Shown here: one piece after another, positions 50,823 to 59,143 of the stretch
Numbering within the stretch: position 1 is the first letter of the stretch
Layout: every line of letters starts with the position of its first letter
NCBI GenBank assembly: GCA_003660975.1
Contig: QMVG01000005.1
Span: 1-64,000, forward strand
DNA from: Microcaldota archaeon
GTDB taxonomy: Archaea > B1Sed10-29 > B47-G15
Length of the DNA: 64,000 bases
Direction of reading: 5' to 3'
Notes under the pieces: model-generated
Told to the model about the DNA's origin: nothing
Seen by the model: only the letters and a program-made list of their open reading frames with translations
The model's database searches: none
Position numbers and translations under genes: made by a program

Positions 50823-51449
50823 TCAAAACCTTATTTGCTCAGCCTTCTTAACGGCAGCCCTCACCAGGTCATTAGCATTGTCAACGCGCGACTCTGCCTC
50901 TTTTATATCTTCCAAAGAAGCATGCGTTTCTGGGTGCTTTGCTATCATAAATGAACAGCAATCAGTATAAGGCAATATAGATATATTATACGTCCCAATG
51001 CGCTTTGCTATGTCAATCACCTCTTGCTTGTTCATAGAGATAAGGGGGGAAACAACAGGCAGCTTGGATGCTTCATAAATGCACTTCAAGTTTGCCAACG
51101 TCTGAGAGGCGACCTGCCCCAAACTATCTCCGGTTATGACTGCGTCTGCATTCCCTATTTCATTGCATATCCTAAACATAAAGCGCCTGTAAATAATCAT
51201 CCTGAACCTTGGCTTTATACATTTGATTATTTCCTTCTGGATATCTCCAAATGGAAGCAGATAAAGAAGAAATGGCTTCTGATATTCAGATAGCTTCTTT
51301 CCCAACACCTTTATTTTACTCAACATTTGTTTACTTTGAGAGGTTAGATTAAATGCGTGAACGGCTCTAATCTCATGTCCTCTTCTCATCATTAAATAAG
51401 CTGCTACAGGACTGTCAATGCCTCCTGAGATAAGAGACAGCATTTTCAT
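50823..51449 (-). CDS. ThiI-like PP-loop sulfurtransferase lacking the THUMP domain
   Basis: These 208 residues have the PP-loop LISGGIDSPVAAYLMMRRG at the very N-terminus, VITGDSLGQVASQTLANL (ThiI signature), and ILPYTDCCSFMIAKHPETH with the cysteines typical of ThiI. Full-length ThiI carries an N-terminal ferredoxin-like plus THUMP region of about 170 residues that binds tRNA; here it is absent. ATG 51449 has GGAGGGAA upstream and overlaps the upstream stop. Likely makes 4-thiouridine 8 or a related thiolation, with tRNA binding from elsewhere. Confidence 0.85.
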   Translation of the reverse strand: MKMLSLISGGIDSPVAAYLMMRRGHEIRAVHAFNLTSQSKQMLSKIKVLGKKLSEYQKPFLLYLLPFGDIQKEIIKCIKPRFRMIIYRRFMFRICNEIGNADAVITGDSLGQVASQTLANLKCIYEASKLPVVSPLISMNKQEVIDIAKRIGTYNISILPYTDCCSFMIAKHPETHASLEDIKEAESRVDNANDLVRAAVKKAEQIRF

Positions 51450-52291
51450 AAGATTCCCTCCATTAGCTTACACATTTTACATATTTCTGTTCTGCTGGGC
51501 TCTCCACACAACCTACACCGCTTAAGTTCACCACCTGGGTCACAGTAATCTCTAAGTCGTGGGAGCAGCTCTAAGAAATGTTTAACGATTTTAACCTTTA
51601 TCTCATTATCATATCTTTCTAATTCTCCCAGGTGCTTCCTCATAAGAAGTCTAGAACCAGAAACAAGAAAAGGACATGGTTCGTAAATAATATTAAAACC
51701 AATGCCTTCAGCATATCTTTTTATCTCCTCATTACTGAGAAAGTAAAGTGGTTTTATTCTCTGCACGAAAGCTTCGTCTCTGAGCACGCCTGTCATTGGT
51801 CCTTCATTAATACCTAAGCAGGGGTTCCCGCTGAATAAATTCATTAATATGGTCTCAGCCGCATCATCCAGATTGTGGCCTGTGGCTATCTTCCTAAATC
51901 CCAACTCTTTCGCTTTTTTGTTCATCAACCACTTTTTCACTATGCCACAAACCATACAATTGTTCAGCTTTTTATCTTTCAACTTCTTCCAAAGCTCCAG
52001 CATGGTAAAGCCTATCTCTTTTTTCAGATAGAATATATGAAGTTTAATGCCAAGGCTTTCAGCAATGTTCTTTGCATTGACCATATTTTTCTCAATGTAA
52101 TCTCCTGTTTGGATGTCGATAAAGATTCCCTCTACTTTAAATCCAAATTTGTTCAAGAGATGCATAACTACTGCAGAGTCCTTTCCTCCTGAAACTGCCA
52201 CCAGAACTTTTTCACCAGGAGAAAGAAGGCCATAGCTATTTATTGTCTCTCTGACCTTGCTTTCAAAACGTTTCGTAAACTGAGTGTCCAT
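51446..52291 (-). CDS. TtcA/Ncs6-family tRNA 2-thiolation enzyme
   Basis: These 281 residues carry PP-loop VLVAVSGGKDSAVVMHLL, the catalytic cysteines in NNCMVCGIVKKWLM and in EPCPFLVSG (Fe-S ligands), GHNLDDAAETILMNLFSG, and a C-terminal zinc knuckle CRLCGEPSRTEICKMC. The N-terminal zinc ribbon of TtuA/Ncs6 is not seen. It overlaps the ThiI-like gene by 4 bases; the two thiolation enzymes share an operon. The target (U34, U54 or C32) cannot be told. Confidence 0.9.
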   Translation of the reverse strand: MDTQFTKRFESKVRETINSYGLLSPGEKVLVAVSGGKDSAVVMHLLNKFGFKVEGIFIDIQTGDYIEKNMVNAKNIAESLGIKLHIFYLKKEIGFTMLELWKKLKDKKLNNCMVCGIVKKWLMNKKAKELGFRKIATGHNLDDAAETILMNLFSGNPCLGINEGPMTGVLRDEAFVQRIKPLYFLSNEEIKRYAEGIGFNIIYEPCPFLVSGSRLLMRKHLGELERYDNEIKVKIVKHFLELLPRLRDYCDPGGELKRCRLCGEPSRTEICKMCKLMEGIL

Positions 52292-52354
52292 GTTAATATA
52301 GATTGGCCGGCAAGTTTATAAATTTAGACTATGTATCAGAGATAGGGTGCTTGA

Positions 52355-52927
52355 ATGAGAAGGGTTAAGATAAAGTCCGCCAAGGGCCTTAAAGGACCGG
52401 TATTGGAAATTGAGAAAGCTAAATACAAAGAGGTAATGCGTAGGCTTCAAGAAAAAGAGGAGAGAGAAAGCAATGCCAGACTAGTAGAGCAGATAATGGA
52501 CATAGGAAAGCAGTCTTTTAAGGAACTAAAGGGATGGATGAAGGTTGAAGAAAAAAGAGCGGCAAGTGATCCAGAGATTGTAGAGAGAATGAAAAGAATT
52601 AACGAAAGCTTAAGCAAGAAAAAGCTTCCAGAATTTGCATTTGAGGTAAAGGAACTCATTGATGTGTTAAGAAAGAAAGGGGTCGCATTACCAAGGAATG
52701 CAAAGTTCACTTTGAATATGGAGCAAGTTGTTGAAATTGCAGAGAATGAGGCTGCATTAAGGAAAGCAAAAGACGTTGTTGGACTAATGAAAAAAGCAGA
52801 GAAAAAAGGCACTGTAAAGAAAATACGTGGCTGGAGTGATTGGGAAAGGTTGATAAAAGCATATGGGGGAAAGCTTCCTAAAAAGCAGGAAGCAAAAAGG
52901 GCAAAAGACATGAGAGACATTGTCTGA
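52355..52927 (+). CDS. Charged helical protein, unknown
   Basis: These 190 residues, basic and helical throughout, have a short strand-like start (RRVKIKSAKGLKGPVLEIEK) and a conserved-looking end (IRGWSDWERLIKAYGGKLP). ATG 52355 follows GGGTGCTTGA. No motif is recognised. It lies divergent from the thiolation operon and 100 bases before eL15. It may be lineage-specific. Confidence 0.6.
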   Translation: MRRVKIKSAKGLKGPVLEIEKAKYKEVMRRLQEKEERESNARLVEQIMDIGKQSFKELKGWMKVEEKRAASDPEIVERMKRINESLSKKKLPEFAFEVKELIDVLRKKGVALPRNAKFTLNMEQVVEIAENEAALRKAKDVVGLMKKAEKKGTVKKIRGWSDWERLIKAYGGKLPKKQEAKRAKDMRDIV

Positions 52928-52985
52928 AGGAAATATTTATAAATAAACCCGAACAAAATATTGCAGAGCTTTTTAATTATCCTCA

Positions 52986-53027
52986 ATGTTGGCTAAAAAG
53001 CCAGAAGAGGAGCAAGGAGTGAGTTGA
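52986..53027 (+). CDS. 13-residue leader frame abutting the eL15 start
   Basis: ATG 52986-52988 to TGA 53025-53027 encodes MLAKKPEEEQGVS, and the eL15 ATG follows the TGA without a gap. TATA AATATTTATAAATAA lies at about 52931-52945, so the leader would be transcribed. GGAG near its end is the eL15 ribosome site. It could couple eL15 translation or be chance. Confidence 0.3.
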   Translation: MLAKKPEEEQGVS

Positions 53028-53519
53028 ATGGGAGCAAGTAAACTAATATCTGAAACATTTAAGAGAGAGTATTCTGGAAAGGACAAAGAACTAAAAGAAC
53101 TGTACAGGCAAAAGCTGATTGAGTGGAGAAAACAACCTGCCCAGGTAAGGGTGGAAAAGCCAACAAACCCAGTAAGAGCAAGAAGGTTAGGGTACAAAGC
53201 AAAGCAGGGGATAATAGTTGTCAGAGTTAGAGTTAAAAAAGGCTCTGGCCACATCACAAGGCCAAATGCCAAAAGAAGACCACACAGAATGGGAGTAAAT
53301 AAAAGAAAGAGGGCAAAATCATTGCAGAGAATCGCAGAGGAAAGAGTTCAGAGAAAGCATATGAATATGGAAGTAATAAACTCCTACTGGGTTGGTGAGG
53401 ATGGACAGCACAAATGGTACGAAGTGATCCTCGTAGACCCAAATCACCCCCAAATAAAAAATGATAAGGATTTGAATAAAATCGCTAACAGAAAGCATGC
53501 GGTTTTCAGGAAGCGGTAA
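53028..53519 (+). CDS. rpl15e: Ribosomal protein eL15 (L15e)
   Basis: These 163 residues match eL15: [29 protein letters not shown], the basic core [20 protein letters not shown], and [10 protein letters not shown]-like [21 protein letters not shown]. The family's usual C-terminal 30 residues with the glycine-rich RGLTSAGKK segment are missing, ending instead [16 protein letters not shown] precedes ATG 53028. It heads the archaeal exosome superoperon. Confidence 0.96.
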   Translation: MGASKLISETFKREYSGKDKELKELYRQKLIEWRKQPAQVRVEKPTNPVRARRLGYKAKQGIIVVRVRVKKGSGHITRPNAKRRPHRMGVNKRKRAKSLQRIAEERVQRKHMNMEVINSYWVGEDGQHKWYEVILVDPNHPQIKNDKDLNKIANRKHAVFRKR

Positions 53520-53520
53520 T

Positions 53521-53943
53521 GTGAAGAACATTTCAGAGGTGGAAATGGAGCTATTCATATACCCCACTGAAGATGAGAAGAAAGTGCTGGAATCAGTGAA
53601 GACGCTAACTGAGATAAAGCCTACAAAAGAATCCATAGAATCATACTATGGGCCAAAGATAAAGAAAATCACATACAAGATAAAGAAAAGCAGGGACATC
53701 AAGAGCTTTATAAATAAATTAAAATCCTTGCTTTCTGAAACAGATAGGAATGAAATCTTAGAATCACTTGGGGATAGGATAGATAGCGAAGGCAAGTTAT
53801 ATATACGCTTTTCAAAACAGGATTTATTAAAGGGAAAATTAAAGAAACAATACAGCGGAGATATAATCTTGGTTAAAATACATTTGATTTCATACCAAAA
53901 AGCAGATGAACACAAAAAGATTGCAAAGGAGATATTGGCATGA
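53521..53943 (+). CDS. RNA-binding protein of the exosome superoperon (COG1325-like)
   Basis: About 140 residues starting GTG 53521, 1 base after the eL15 stop. The fold pattern (NISEVEMELFIYPTEDEKKV, then KIKKITYKIKKSR, KQDLLKGKL and a final SYQKADEHKKIAKEIL) matches the small alpha/beta RNA-binding family found between eL15 and RNase P genes in other archaea. Its exact role in RNA processing is unknown. Confidence 0.8.
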   Translation: MKNISEVEMELFIYPTEDEKKVLESVKTLTEIKPTKESIESYYGPKIKKITYKIKKSRDIKSFINKLKSLLSETDRNEILESLGDRIDSEGKLYIRFSKQDLLKGKLKKQYSGDIILVKIHLISYQKADEHKKIAKEILA

Positions 53944-54248
53944 TTAAGATTATAAGAAGCCATGAAATGAAGTTTAAAAAGAAGGATGGTTTAGAACTTG
54001 CAGACTTAATTCCAGAAATAGAAGAGCCAAAAATTGAGAAATTAAAGGCCATCAATTGCAAGGAGAGAAAAACAAGCGGTGAATATAATATTCTATATTA
54101 TGTATTAGCAGGGGGTTTAATAGTAAAATTCGGCAAAGAGCCTATGACAGCTGGGCCTGATGATGTCGTTTTTATAGGGCCTGGTGAGTACTATGATATC
54201 GAAGGCAGCTTTACAGCGATAAGAATAAGATGGAAGGGAAGTAAATGA
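53940..54248 (+). CDS. Small cupin-like protein inserted in the superoperon
   Basis: These 102 residues contain a double-stranded beta-helix pattern: NILYYVLAGGLIVKFGKEPM, then DDVVFIGPGEYYDIEGSF. Classical cupin metal histidines are missing, so it may bind ligand or protein rather than metal. It overlaps both neighbours by 4 bases, so it is co-translated with the RNA-binding protein and Rpp30. I do not know this gene from other copies of this operon. Confidence 0.65.
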   Translation: MIKIIRSHEMKFKKKDGLELADLIPEIEEPKIEKLKAINCKERKTSGEYNILYYVLAGGLIVKFGKEPMTAGPDDVVFIGPGEYYDIEGSFTAIRIRWKGSK

Positions 54249-54769
54249 AAGCCTTTATTGATTTTGTAGCTTCAGAGGACTGTGTCTCATTTGGAAAAAA
54301 GCTTGGCTTTTCTAGACTGCTTTTTAATGAGCTCAGCCGTGATAAGATTTCAAAGACAAAGATAAATATTATATCGCCTAAAAGCCCTGAAGAAAGCAAA
54401 AGACAGCTGAGAAATAAAATGATTGACATAATATTGGACCCATTCGACAAGAGAGGACTTTTTATTGATTCTGCCTTTCTGAACATAGCAAAGCAAAAGC
54501 AAATATCAATAGGCATCTCCTTCAGCAAATTCCTCCGGGCTGATGAGAACAGTAGAATAAGATTATTGCACAACATGAGGCGTTTGACTGCGCTTGTTAG
54601 CAAATTAAAAGGGGATTTGGTGTTGATGAGCTTGGCTGCTGAGATTTACGAAATGCGGAGCCCTGAGCAGTTAATCCTTTTTGGTGAAATGCTTGGCCTT
54701 AGCAGAGCTCAAGCCACATGGTGCATCACAGAGTCTCCAAAAGGGATAATAAGAAGGAAAAGCTTATGA
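54245..54769 (+). CDS. rnp3: Ribonuclease P protein component 3 (Rpp30)
   Basis: These 174 residues form an incomplete TIM barrel. KAFIDFVASEDCVSFGKKLG, FIDSAFLNIAKQKQISIGIS, FLRADENSRIRLLHNMRRL and MRSPEQLILFGEMLGLSRAQA are typical of archaeal Rpp30. With Pop5 it supports the catalytic domain of RNase P RNA. The first strands are shorter than usual. It overlaps the cupin-like gene and the Pop5 gene. Confidence 0.9.
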   Translation: MKAFIDFVASEDCVSFGKKLGFSRLLFNELSRDKISKTKINIISPKSPEESKRQLRNKMIDIILDPFDKRGLFIDSAFLNIAKQKQISIGISFSKFLRADENSRIRLLHNMRRLTALVSKLKGDLVLMSLAAEIYEMRSPEQLILFGEMLGLSRAQATWCITESPKGIIRRKSL

Positions 54770-55107
54770 AACCCTTTCCTGCTGTGCTGAAAGAAAAAAA
54801 GAGGTATGTCATATTTGAAATAATCTCAGAAAAAAGAGTAAAGGAAGACGCTGTTAAAAAAGCCTTTTTCAGGGAAATCAAGTCATTTATAGGCATCAAT
54901 GGCATGGCAGATGCAGCGCCAACGGTAGTATATTTTGATGAAAAAAGCAAAAAGGGCGTGTTAAAAGTGGACAACAGGGCCTTAAAGCAGGTAGAACAGG
55001 CATTGAGCCTAATAAGAGAAATAAGCTTTAATAAGTGCTTTGTTCATATTATAAAGACTACAGGAACTGTTAAAAAAGCTAAAGAATTGGTTAAAAGAGG
55101 TGATTAA
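54766..55107 (+). CDS. rnp2: Ribonuclease P protein component 2 (Pop5)
   Basis: These 113 residues begin KPFPAVLKEKKRYVIFEIIS, the Pop5 signature, with an RNP-like core and the end CFVHIIKTTGTVKKAKELV. ATG 54766 overlaps the Rpp30 stop (ATGA). It pairs with Rpp30 as in other archaea. Length is normal. Confidence 0.92.
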   Translation: MKPFPAVLKEKKRYVIFEIISEKRVKEDAVKKAFFREIKSFIGINGMADAAPTVVYFDEKSKKGVLKVDNRALKQVEQALSLIREISFNKCFVHIIKTTGTVKKAKELVKRGD

Positions 55108-55851
55108 TTGCTTCCGGTTTCTTCCACACAAGCCTATGACAGGGCAATAACAGTATTCAGCCCTGATGGGAGACTATTCCAAGTAGAATATGCAAGAGAA
55201 GCTGTCAAGCGTGGTTCAACTGCACTCGGCATGATATTCAGAGATGGGGTGCTGCTTGCCATAGACAAAAATGTGGAGTCAAGACTGCTAAAAGGTGAAA
55301 GCATAGAAAAGATATTCAAGGTTGATGAACACATTGCAGTTGCAACATCTGGCCTTGTTGCAGACGCAAGAAGGCTCATAGACCATGCAAGGGTTGTGGC
55401 TCAGCAAGAGAGGTATGTCTATGACGAGCCAATAGATGTTGAAACACTTACAAGAGACATCTGTGACCTAAAACAAACATATACGCAGTTTGGAGGAGCG
55501 AGGCCTTTTGGAGCAGCTCTTCTCATAATGGGAATTGACAAAAGTGGTAAACATTTATTTGAAACTGACCCTTCTGGAGCATTTAGAGAGCTCTACGCTT
55601 CATCTATAGGTTCTGGAAAACCACAGGTAGATGAAATTTTAGAGAAGGAATATGACGAAAACATATCAATGGATGATGCTGTTTCATTGGCCTTGAGAAT
55701 ACTGACAAAAGTAGGGGACAAAAAAATATCTGAAAATACTGTTGACATATTCTACATAATGGACAGGGATAGAAAAGTAATAAAGATGTCCAGAGACGAA
55801 ATAAAGGCAGCAATTGAGAAGGTAGTGAAGAAAAAGGGACAAAAGAAGTGA
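55108..55851 (+). CDS. psmA: Proteasome subunit alpha
   Basis: This 247-residue outer-ring subunit of the 20S proteasome has the N-terminal gate YDRAITVFSPDGRLFQVEYAREAVKRG, LLAIDKNVESRL, and TYTQFGGARPFGAALLI. The start is TTG 55108 preceded by GAGGTGATTAA, directly after the Pop5 stop. The C-terminus is a lysine-rich tail. The beta subunit is not in the window. Confidence 0.96.
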   Translation: MLPVSSTQAYDRAITVFSPDGRLFQVEYAREAVKRGSTALGMIFRDGVLLAIDKNVESRLLKGESIEKIFKVDEHIAVATSGLVADARRLIDHARVVAQQERYVYDEPIDVETLTRDICDLKQTYTQFGGARPFGAALLIMGIDKSGKHLFETDPSGAFRELYASSIGSGKPQVDEILEKEYDENISMDDAVSLALRILTKVGDKKISENTVDIFYIMDRDRKVIKMSRDEIKAAIEKVVKKKGQKK

Positions 55852-55856
55852 GGTAA

Positions 55857-56555
55857 ATGATTAGTGTAGATAAGGCAGTTATTGCCAGATATGAGCATAA
55901 AGGCAAGAACTTTGAGGTACTTGTTGAGCCTGAAAGGGCGCAGGAAGTCAGGAAAGGGAATAAGGTCCCACTTGACGAGCTCGTGGCAGACATGGAAGTG
56001 TTTTCAGATGTCAACAAAGGAGAGAGGGCAAAGAGAGAGGACATAATAGAAGCATTCGGGACAGACGATTTTGAAACTATCTTGTATTATATTTTGAGGC
56101 ACGGAAACATTCAGATAACAACAGAGCAGAGGAGAAAAATGCAGGAAGCGAAGAGGAAGAAAATCATAAATATGATTGCTAAGAACGCTGTTGACCCTAA
56201 TACTCATATGCCACACCCAATGCAGAGAATTGAAAACGCAATGAAGGAGGCCAATATCCACATTGACCCATTTAAGAGCCCTGAAGAGCAATTGGATGCA
56301 GTGATATCTGCTCTGAGGAGAATACTCCCACTGAAAATCGAAACAGATGTAATTGAAATAATAATTCCAGCAACTTATGCTGCAAGGGTTTACGGAACTC
56401 TCAAAAAATACAAAATGACAAAAGAAAGATGGTTGGATGACGGTTCGCTTTATGCCCTATTTGAGCTGCCAACTGCTGTCGAATCAGAGTTCCTGGACTT
56501 TGTCAACAAGATAACTGCTGGAAATGTTGAAACAAAGATCATTGAAAGAAAATAA
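55857..56555 (+). CDS. sbds: SBDS (Sdo1) ribosome-maturation protein
   Basis: These 232 residues have the FYSH domain (ARYEHKGKNFEVLVEP...FETILYYILRHGNIQITTEQRR), a helical middle (DPNTHMPHPMQRIENAMKEA) and a ferredoxin-like C-domain (LKIETDVIEIIIPATYAARVYG). It helps release the anti-association factor aIF6 from the large subunit. It starts 5 bases after psmA with GAGGTAA. The order psmA-sbds-rrp4 is the conserved archaeal one. Confidence 0.96.
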   Translation: MISVDKAVIARYEHKGKNFEVLVEPERAQEVRKGNKVPLDELVADMEVFSDVNKGERAKREDIIEAFGTDDFETILYYILRHGNIQITTEQRRKMQEAKRKKIINMIAKNAVDPNTHMPHPMQRIENAMKEANIHIDPFKSPEEQLDAVISALRRILPLKIETDVIEIIIPATYAARVYGTLKKYKMTKERWLDDGSLYALFELPTAVESEFLDFVNKITAGNVETKIIERK

Positions 56556-56564
56556 GGAGATTAT

Positions 56565-57161
56565 ATGAAAAGATTTGTAATACCTGGAGAAAAATTGGAA
56601 GGAAGACCAAACGCCCACTATTATAGGGAAGGAAATAACTACTACTCACAAGTGTTTGGCATATTGGAAAAGAAAGACAACTTCCTCAAGATAGTGCCAC
56701 TTAAAGGAAAATACATGCCACACAAAGGAGATTATGTAATAGGAATCGTTATTGATGTTAAATACGGCGGTGTTATTGTTGACATAAACAGCTCCCATTT
56801 TGCATTCCTGCCAACCAAGAACTCCCTCAACTACAAAGACATTGTATCAGCAGAAGTAATAGACATTGATGAAGTAAGAAATGCAACACTGGGTAATGAA
56901 AGGAAACTTTTCGGTGGTGAGATAATAGAGATAAACCCTGTTAGGATACCTAGGGTAATAGGAAAGAACAACTCAATGCTCAAATTACTAAAAGATAAAA
57001 CTGGCTGTTCGTTCTTCGTTGGAAGGAATGGCCGCATATGGATAAAAGGAAAGAATTCTCCGATTTTAGCGGATGCAATCTTTAAAATAGAAAGAGAGGC
57101 CCATACATCCGGCCTTACTGAAAGAATAGAAAAGTATTTAGATGAAATGTTGAAAGGGTGA
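56565..57161 (+). CDS. rrp4: Exosome RNA-binding subunit Rrp4
   Basis: These 198 residues form an N-domain (RFVIPGEKLEGRPNAHYYREG), an S1 domain (KGDYVIGIVIDVKYGGVIVDINSS) and a KH domain (IPRVIGKNNSMLKLLKDKTG...IWIKG). It caps the Rrp41-Rrp42 hexamer and feeds RNA into it. The start is 9 bases after sbds with AAGGAG. The C-terminal tail is shorter than in Sulfolobus. Confidence 0.96.
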   Translation: MKRFVIPGEKLEGRPNAHYYREGNNYYSQVFGILEKKDNFLKIVPLKGKYMPHKGDYVIGIVIDVKYGGVIVDINSSHFAFLPTKNSLNYKDIVSAEVIDIDEVRNATLGNERKLFGGEIIEINPVRIPRVIGKNNSMLKLLKDKTGCSFFVGRNGRIWIKGKNSPILADAIFKIEREAHTSGLTERIEKYLDEMLKG

Positions 57162-57166
57162 ATTAA

Positions 57167-57901
57167 ATGGGAATGAAAAAAGAAGGTTTAAAACTGTTTG
57201 AGAATGGAAAAAGAATTGACGGAAGGGCATATGATGAACTGAGACCGATAAAGATGGAGGTAGGTGTCTTAAAAAGAGCAGATGGTTCCTGCTACCTTGA
57301 GTGGGGAGGAAACAAGGTTTTAGCAGCTGTGTACGGACCCAGAGAATGTTTGCCTAGGCACACACAAGACCCTTTGAAAGCAAGAATAAATTACAGGTAT
57401 AATATGGCTCCTTTCAGCACAGATGAGAGAGTGAGGCCAGGACCCAGTAGGCGAAGCATTGAAATATCAAAGCTCAGCAAAGAAGCCCTAGAACATGTGA
57501 TTTTTACGGAATACTTTCCAAAAACCAGTATAGATATATTCGTTGAGATATTGCAAGCAGATGCAGGAACTCGCTGTGCTGGTCTAACGGCAGCTAGCCT
57601 TGCGCTTGCTGATGCAGGCATACCTATGAAAAGCTTGATAACTGCCTGTGCTGCTGGGAAGATAGATGGGAAAGTCGTATTGGACTTAGGAAAGCTAGAG
57701 GATAACTTTGGGGAAGCAGATTTGCCAATTGCATACATGCCAAGGACAAAGGAACTTGTCTATCTTCAGATGGATGGTGACTTAACAAAAGATGAGTTTA
57801 AGGAAGCACTAAGATTGGCGCTGAAAGGTTGCGATGAGATATATAGAATTCAGAGAGATGCTTTGAAAAAAGCTTATGAAGGTGAAGTAAATGGTAGATG
57901 A
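57167..57901 (+). CDS. rrp41: Exosome catalytic subunit Rrp41
   Basis: These 244 residues form an RNase PH fold: the N-terminal GKRIDGRAYDELRPIKMEVG, phosphate and RNA-binding arginines in NMAPFSTDERVRPGPSRRS, and the catalytic acids in the LDLGKLEDNFGEADLPIAYM region. It degrades or tails RNA phosphorolytically. ATG 57167 has GGGTGAATTAA upstream; ATG 57173 is a second choice. It overlaps rrp42 by 11 bases. Confidence 0.96.
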   Translation: MGMKKEGLKLFENGKRIDGRAYDELRPIKMEVGVLKRADGSCYLEWGGNKVLAAVYGPRECLPRHTQDPLKARINYRYNMAPFSTDERVRPGPSRRSIEISKLSKEALEHVIFTEYFPKTSIDIFVEILQADAGTRCAGLTAASLALADAGIPMKSLITACAAGKIDGKVVLDLGKLEDNFGEADLPIAYMPRTKELVYLQMDGDLTKDEFKEALRLALKGCDEIYRIQRDALKKAYEGEVNGR

Positions 57902-58685
57902 AAATGAAATTGTGTGGTTAGTAAAAAAGGACGCTGTAGCAGATATGATAAAAAATGGAAAGAGAAGTGATGGAAGAAAAGCATATGAATACAGGCCTAT
58001 TGAGATAATTACAGATTATGTGAAAAGAGCAGAAGGCAGTGCATATATAAAACTTGGAAACACACAAATCTTGGTGGGCGTGAAAATGGATGTGGGCCAG
58101 CCATACTCCGATTCTCCAAATATGGGAACATTGATAACTAACGCTGAGCTTGTTCCTCTGGCTTCTCCTGTTTTTCAGCCAGGCCCTCCTAACGAAAACG
58201 CAATAGAACTGGCAAGAGTTGTTGATAGAGGCATAAGAGAGAGCAAGATGATTGACTTTGAAAAACTGTGCATCACAGAAGGCGAAGAGGTCTGGAATGT
58301 GCTAATAGACATCCACGTCCTTGATTTTGACGGAAACTTAATAGATGCAGCAACTTTGGCGGCTGTTAAAGCTTTGTGGACTGCAAAGATGCCAAGATAT
58401 GAGGATGGAAAGGTGATATACGAGGACAAAAAGGATAGTCTTCCTGTCAGCAAAAAGCCAGTGGCTTGCACCTTTGCAAGATTTGGCAATGTAAGTATTT
58501 TAGACCCTTCTTTAGAAGAAGAAAAAAGCATGGACGGCAAAATAACCATTACCACAACTGACGATGGGAAGATATGCGCTGTACAGAAAAGCGGGATAAC
58601 TAAAATTAGCGTTCCTGAGCTTGAAAATTTGATAGACGTTGCCCTTGAGAAGGGAAATGAAATTAGAAAGACTTACTTAGGGTGA
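57891..58685 (+). CDS. rrp42: Exosome structural subunit Rrp42
   Basis: This 264-residue RNase PH fold lacks the full catalytic set: RSDGRKAYEYRPIEIITDYV, GNTQILVGVKMDVGQPYSD, SPVFQPGPPNENAIELARVVDRG, IDIHVLDFDGNLIDAATLAA. It alternates with Rrp41 in the ring and provides RNA-binding surface. The start lies within the Rrp41 end, with AAGGTGAAGTAA at proper spacing. The length is normal. Confidence 0.96.
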   Translation: MVDENEIVWLVKKDAVADMIKNGKRSDGRKAYEYRPIEIITDYVKRAEGSAYIKLGNTQILVGVKMDVGQPYSDSPNMGTLITNAELVPLASPVFQPGPPNENAIELARVVDRGIRESKMIDFEKLCITEGEEVWNVLIDIHVLDFDGNLIDAATLAAVKALWTAKMPRYEDGKVIYEDKKDSLPVSKKPVACTFARFGNVSILDPSLEEEKSMDGKITITTTDDGKICAVQKSGITKISVPELENLIDVALEKGNEIRKTYLG

Positions 58686-58689
58686 TAAG

Positions 58690-59013
58690 ATGAAAAAGAA
58701 GAAAGGAAAACTGGGAAGCGCTGCCAGATACGGAGCAAGATACAGTTCTGTCTTGAAACAAAAAGTAAACAAAATCGAGAAGATTCAAAAAAGACCTCAA
58801 ATATGTCCACAGTGTGGCAGAAAGTCATTGAAAAGAGTGAGCTTTGCCATATGGGAGTGCAGCAAATGCGGTCTAATAATGGCTGGCGGGGCATACAGCC
58901 CGCGAACTAGAATAGGGCTGGCTGCTGAAAAGATAGTTAGTGGGAAGGGAAGCAAAGAAGAGGTGCTATCTCTTCTGGAAGAAGAGAATAAAGAAGAGAA
59001 GGTGGAGGCATGA
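58690..59013 (+). CDS. rpl37ae: Ribosomal protein L37Ae (eL43)
   Basis: These 107 residues have a basic N-terminus (KLGSAARYGARYSSVLKQKV), a zinc ribbon CPQCGRKSLKRVSFAIWECSKCG folded as in eL43, and AGGAYSPRT. An acidic C-terminal tail of about 20 residues (LLEEENKEEKVEA) is an addition over the usual length of about 90. The stop overlaps rpoP. Confidence 0.94.
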   Translation: MKKKKGKLGSAARYGARYSSVLKQKVNKIEKIQKRPQICPQCGRKSLKRVSFAIWECSKCGLIMAGGAYSPRTRIGLAAEKIVSGKGSKEEVLSLLEEENKEEKVEA

Positions 59014-59138
59014 CTTGGAAGTGTTTTAGGTGTGGAAAGAAAATTGATGACATAAATGCAGTAAAATGCCCTTACTGTGGATATAGGATTCTCATTAAAG
59101 AAAGACCTCCCATTGCAAAGAAACTGAGAACTGACTGA
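59010..59138 (+). CDS. rpoP: RNA polymerase subunit P (Rpb12-like)
   Basis: ATG 59010 (overlapping the eL43 stop as ATGA) to TGA 59136-59138 encodes 42 residues with a zinc ribbon CFRCGKK...CPYCGYRILIKERPP and a basic tail. CPYCGYRI with the R/K cluster is the RpoP signature. GGTGGAGG precedes the start. It is the conserved partner between eL43 and Brix genes in archaeal superoperons. Confidence 0.93.
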   Translation: MTWKCFRCGKKIDDINAVKCPYCGYRILIKERPPIAKKLRTD

Positions 59139-59143
59139 GTTTT

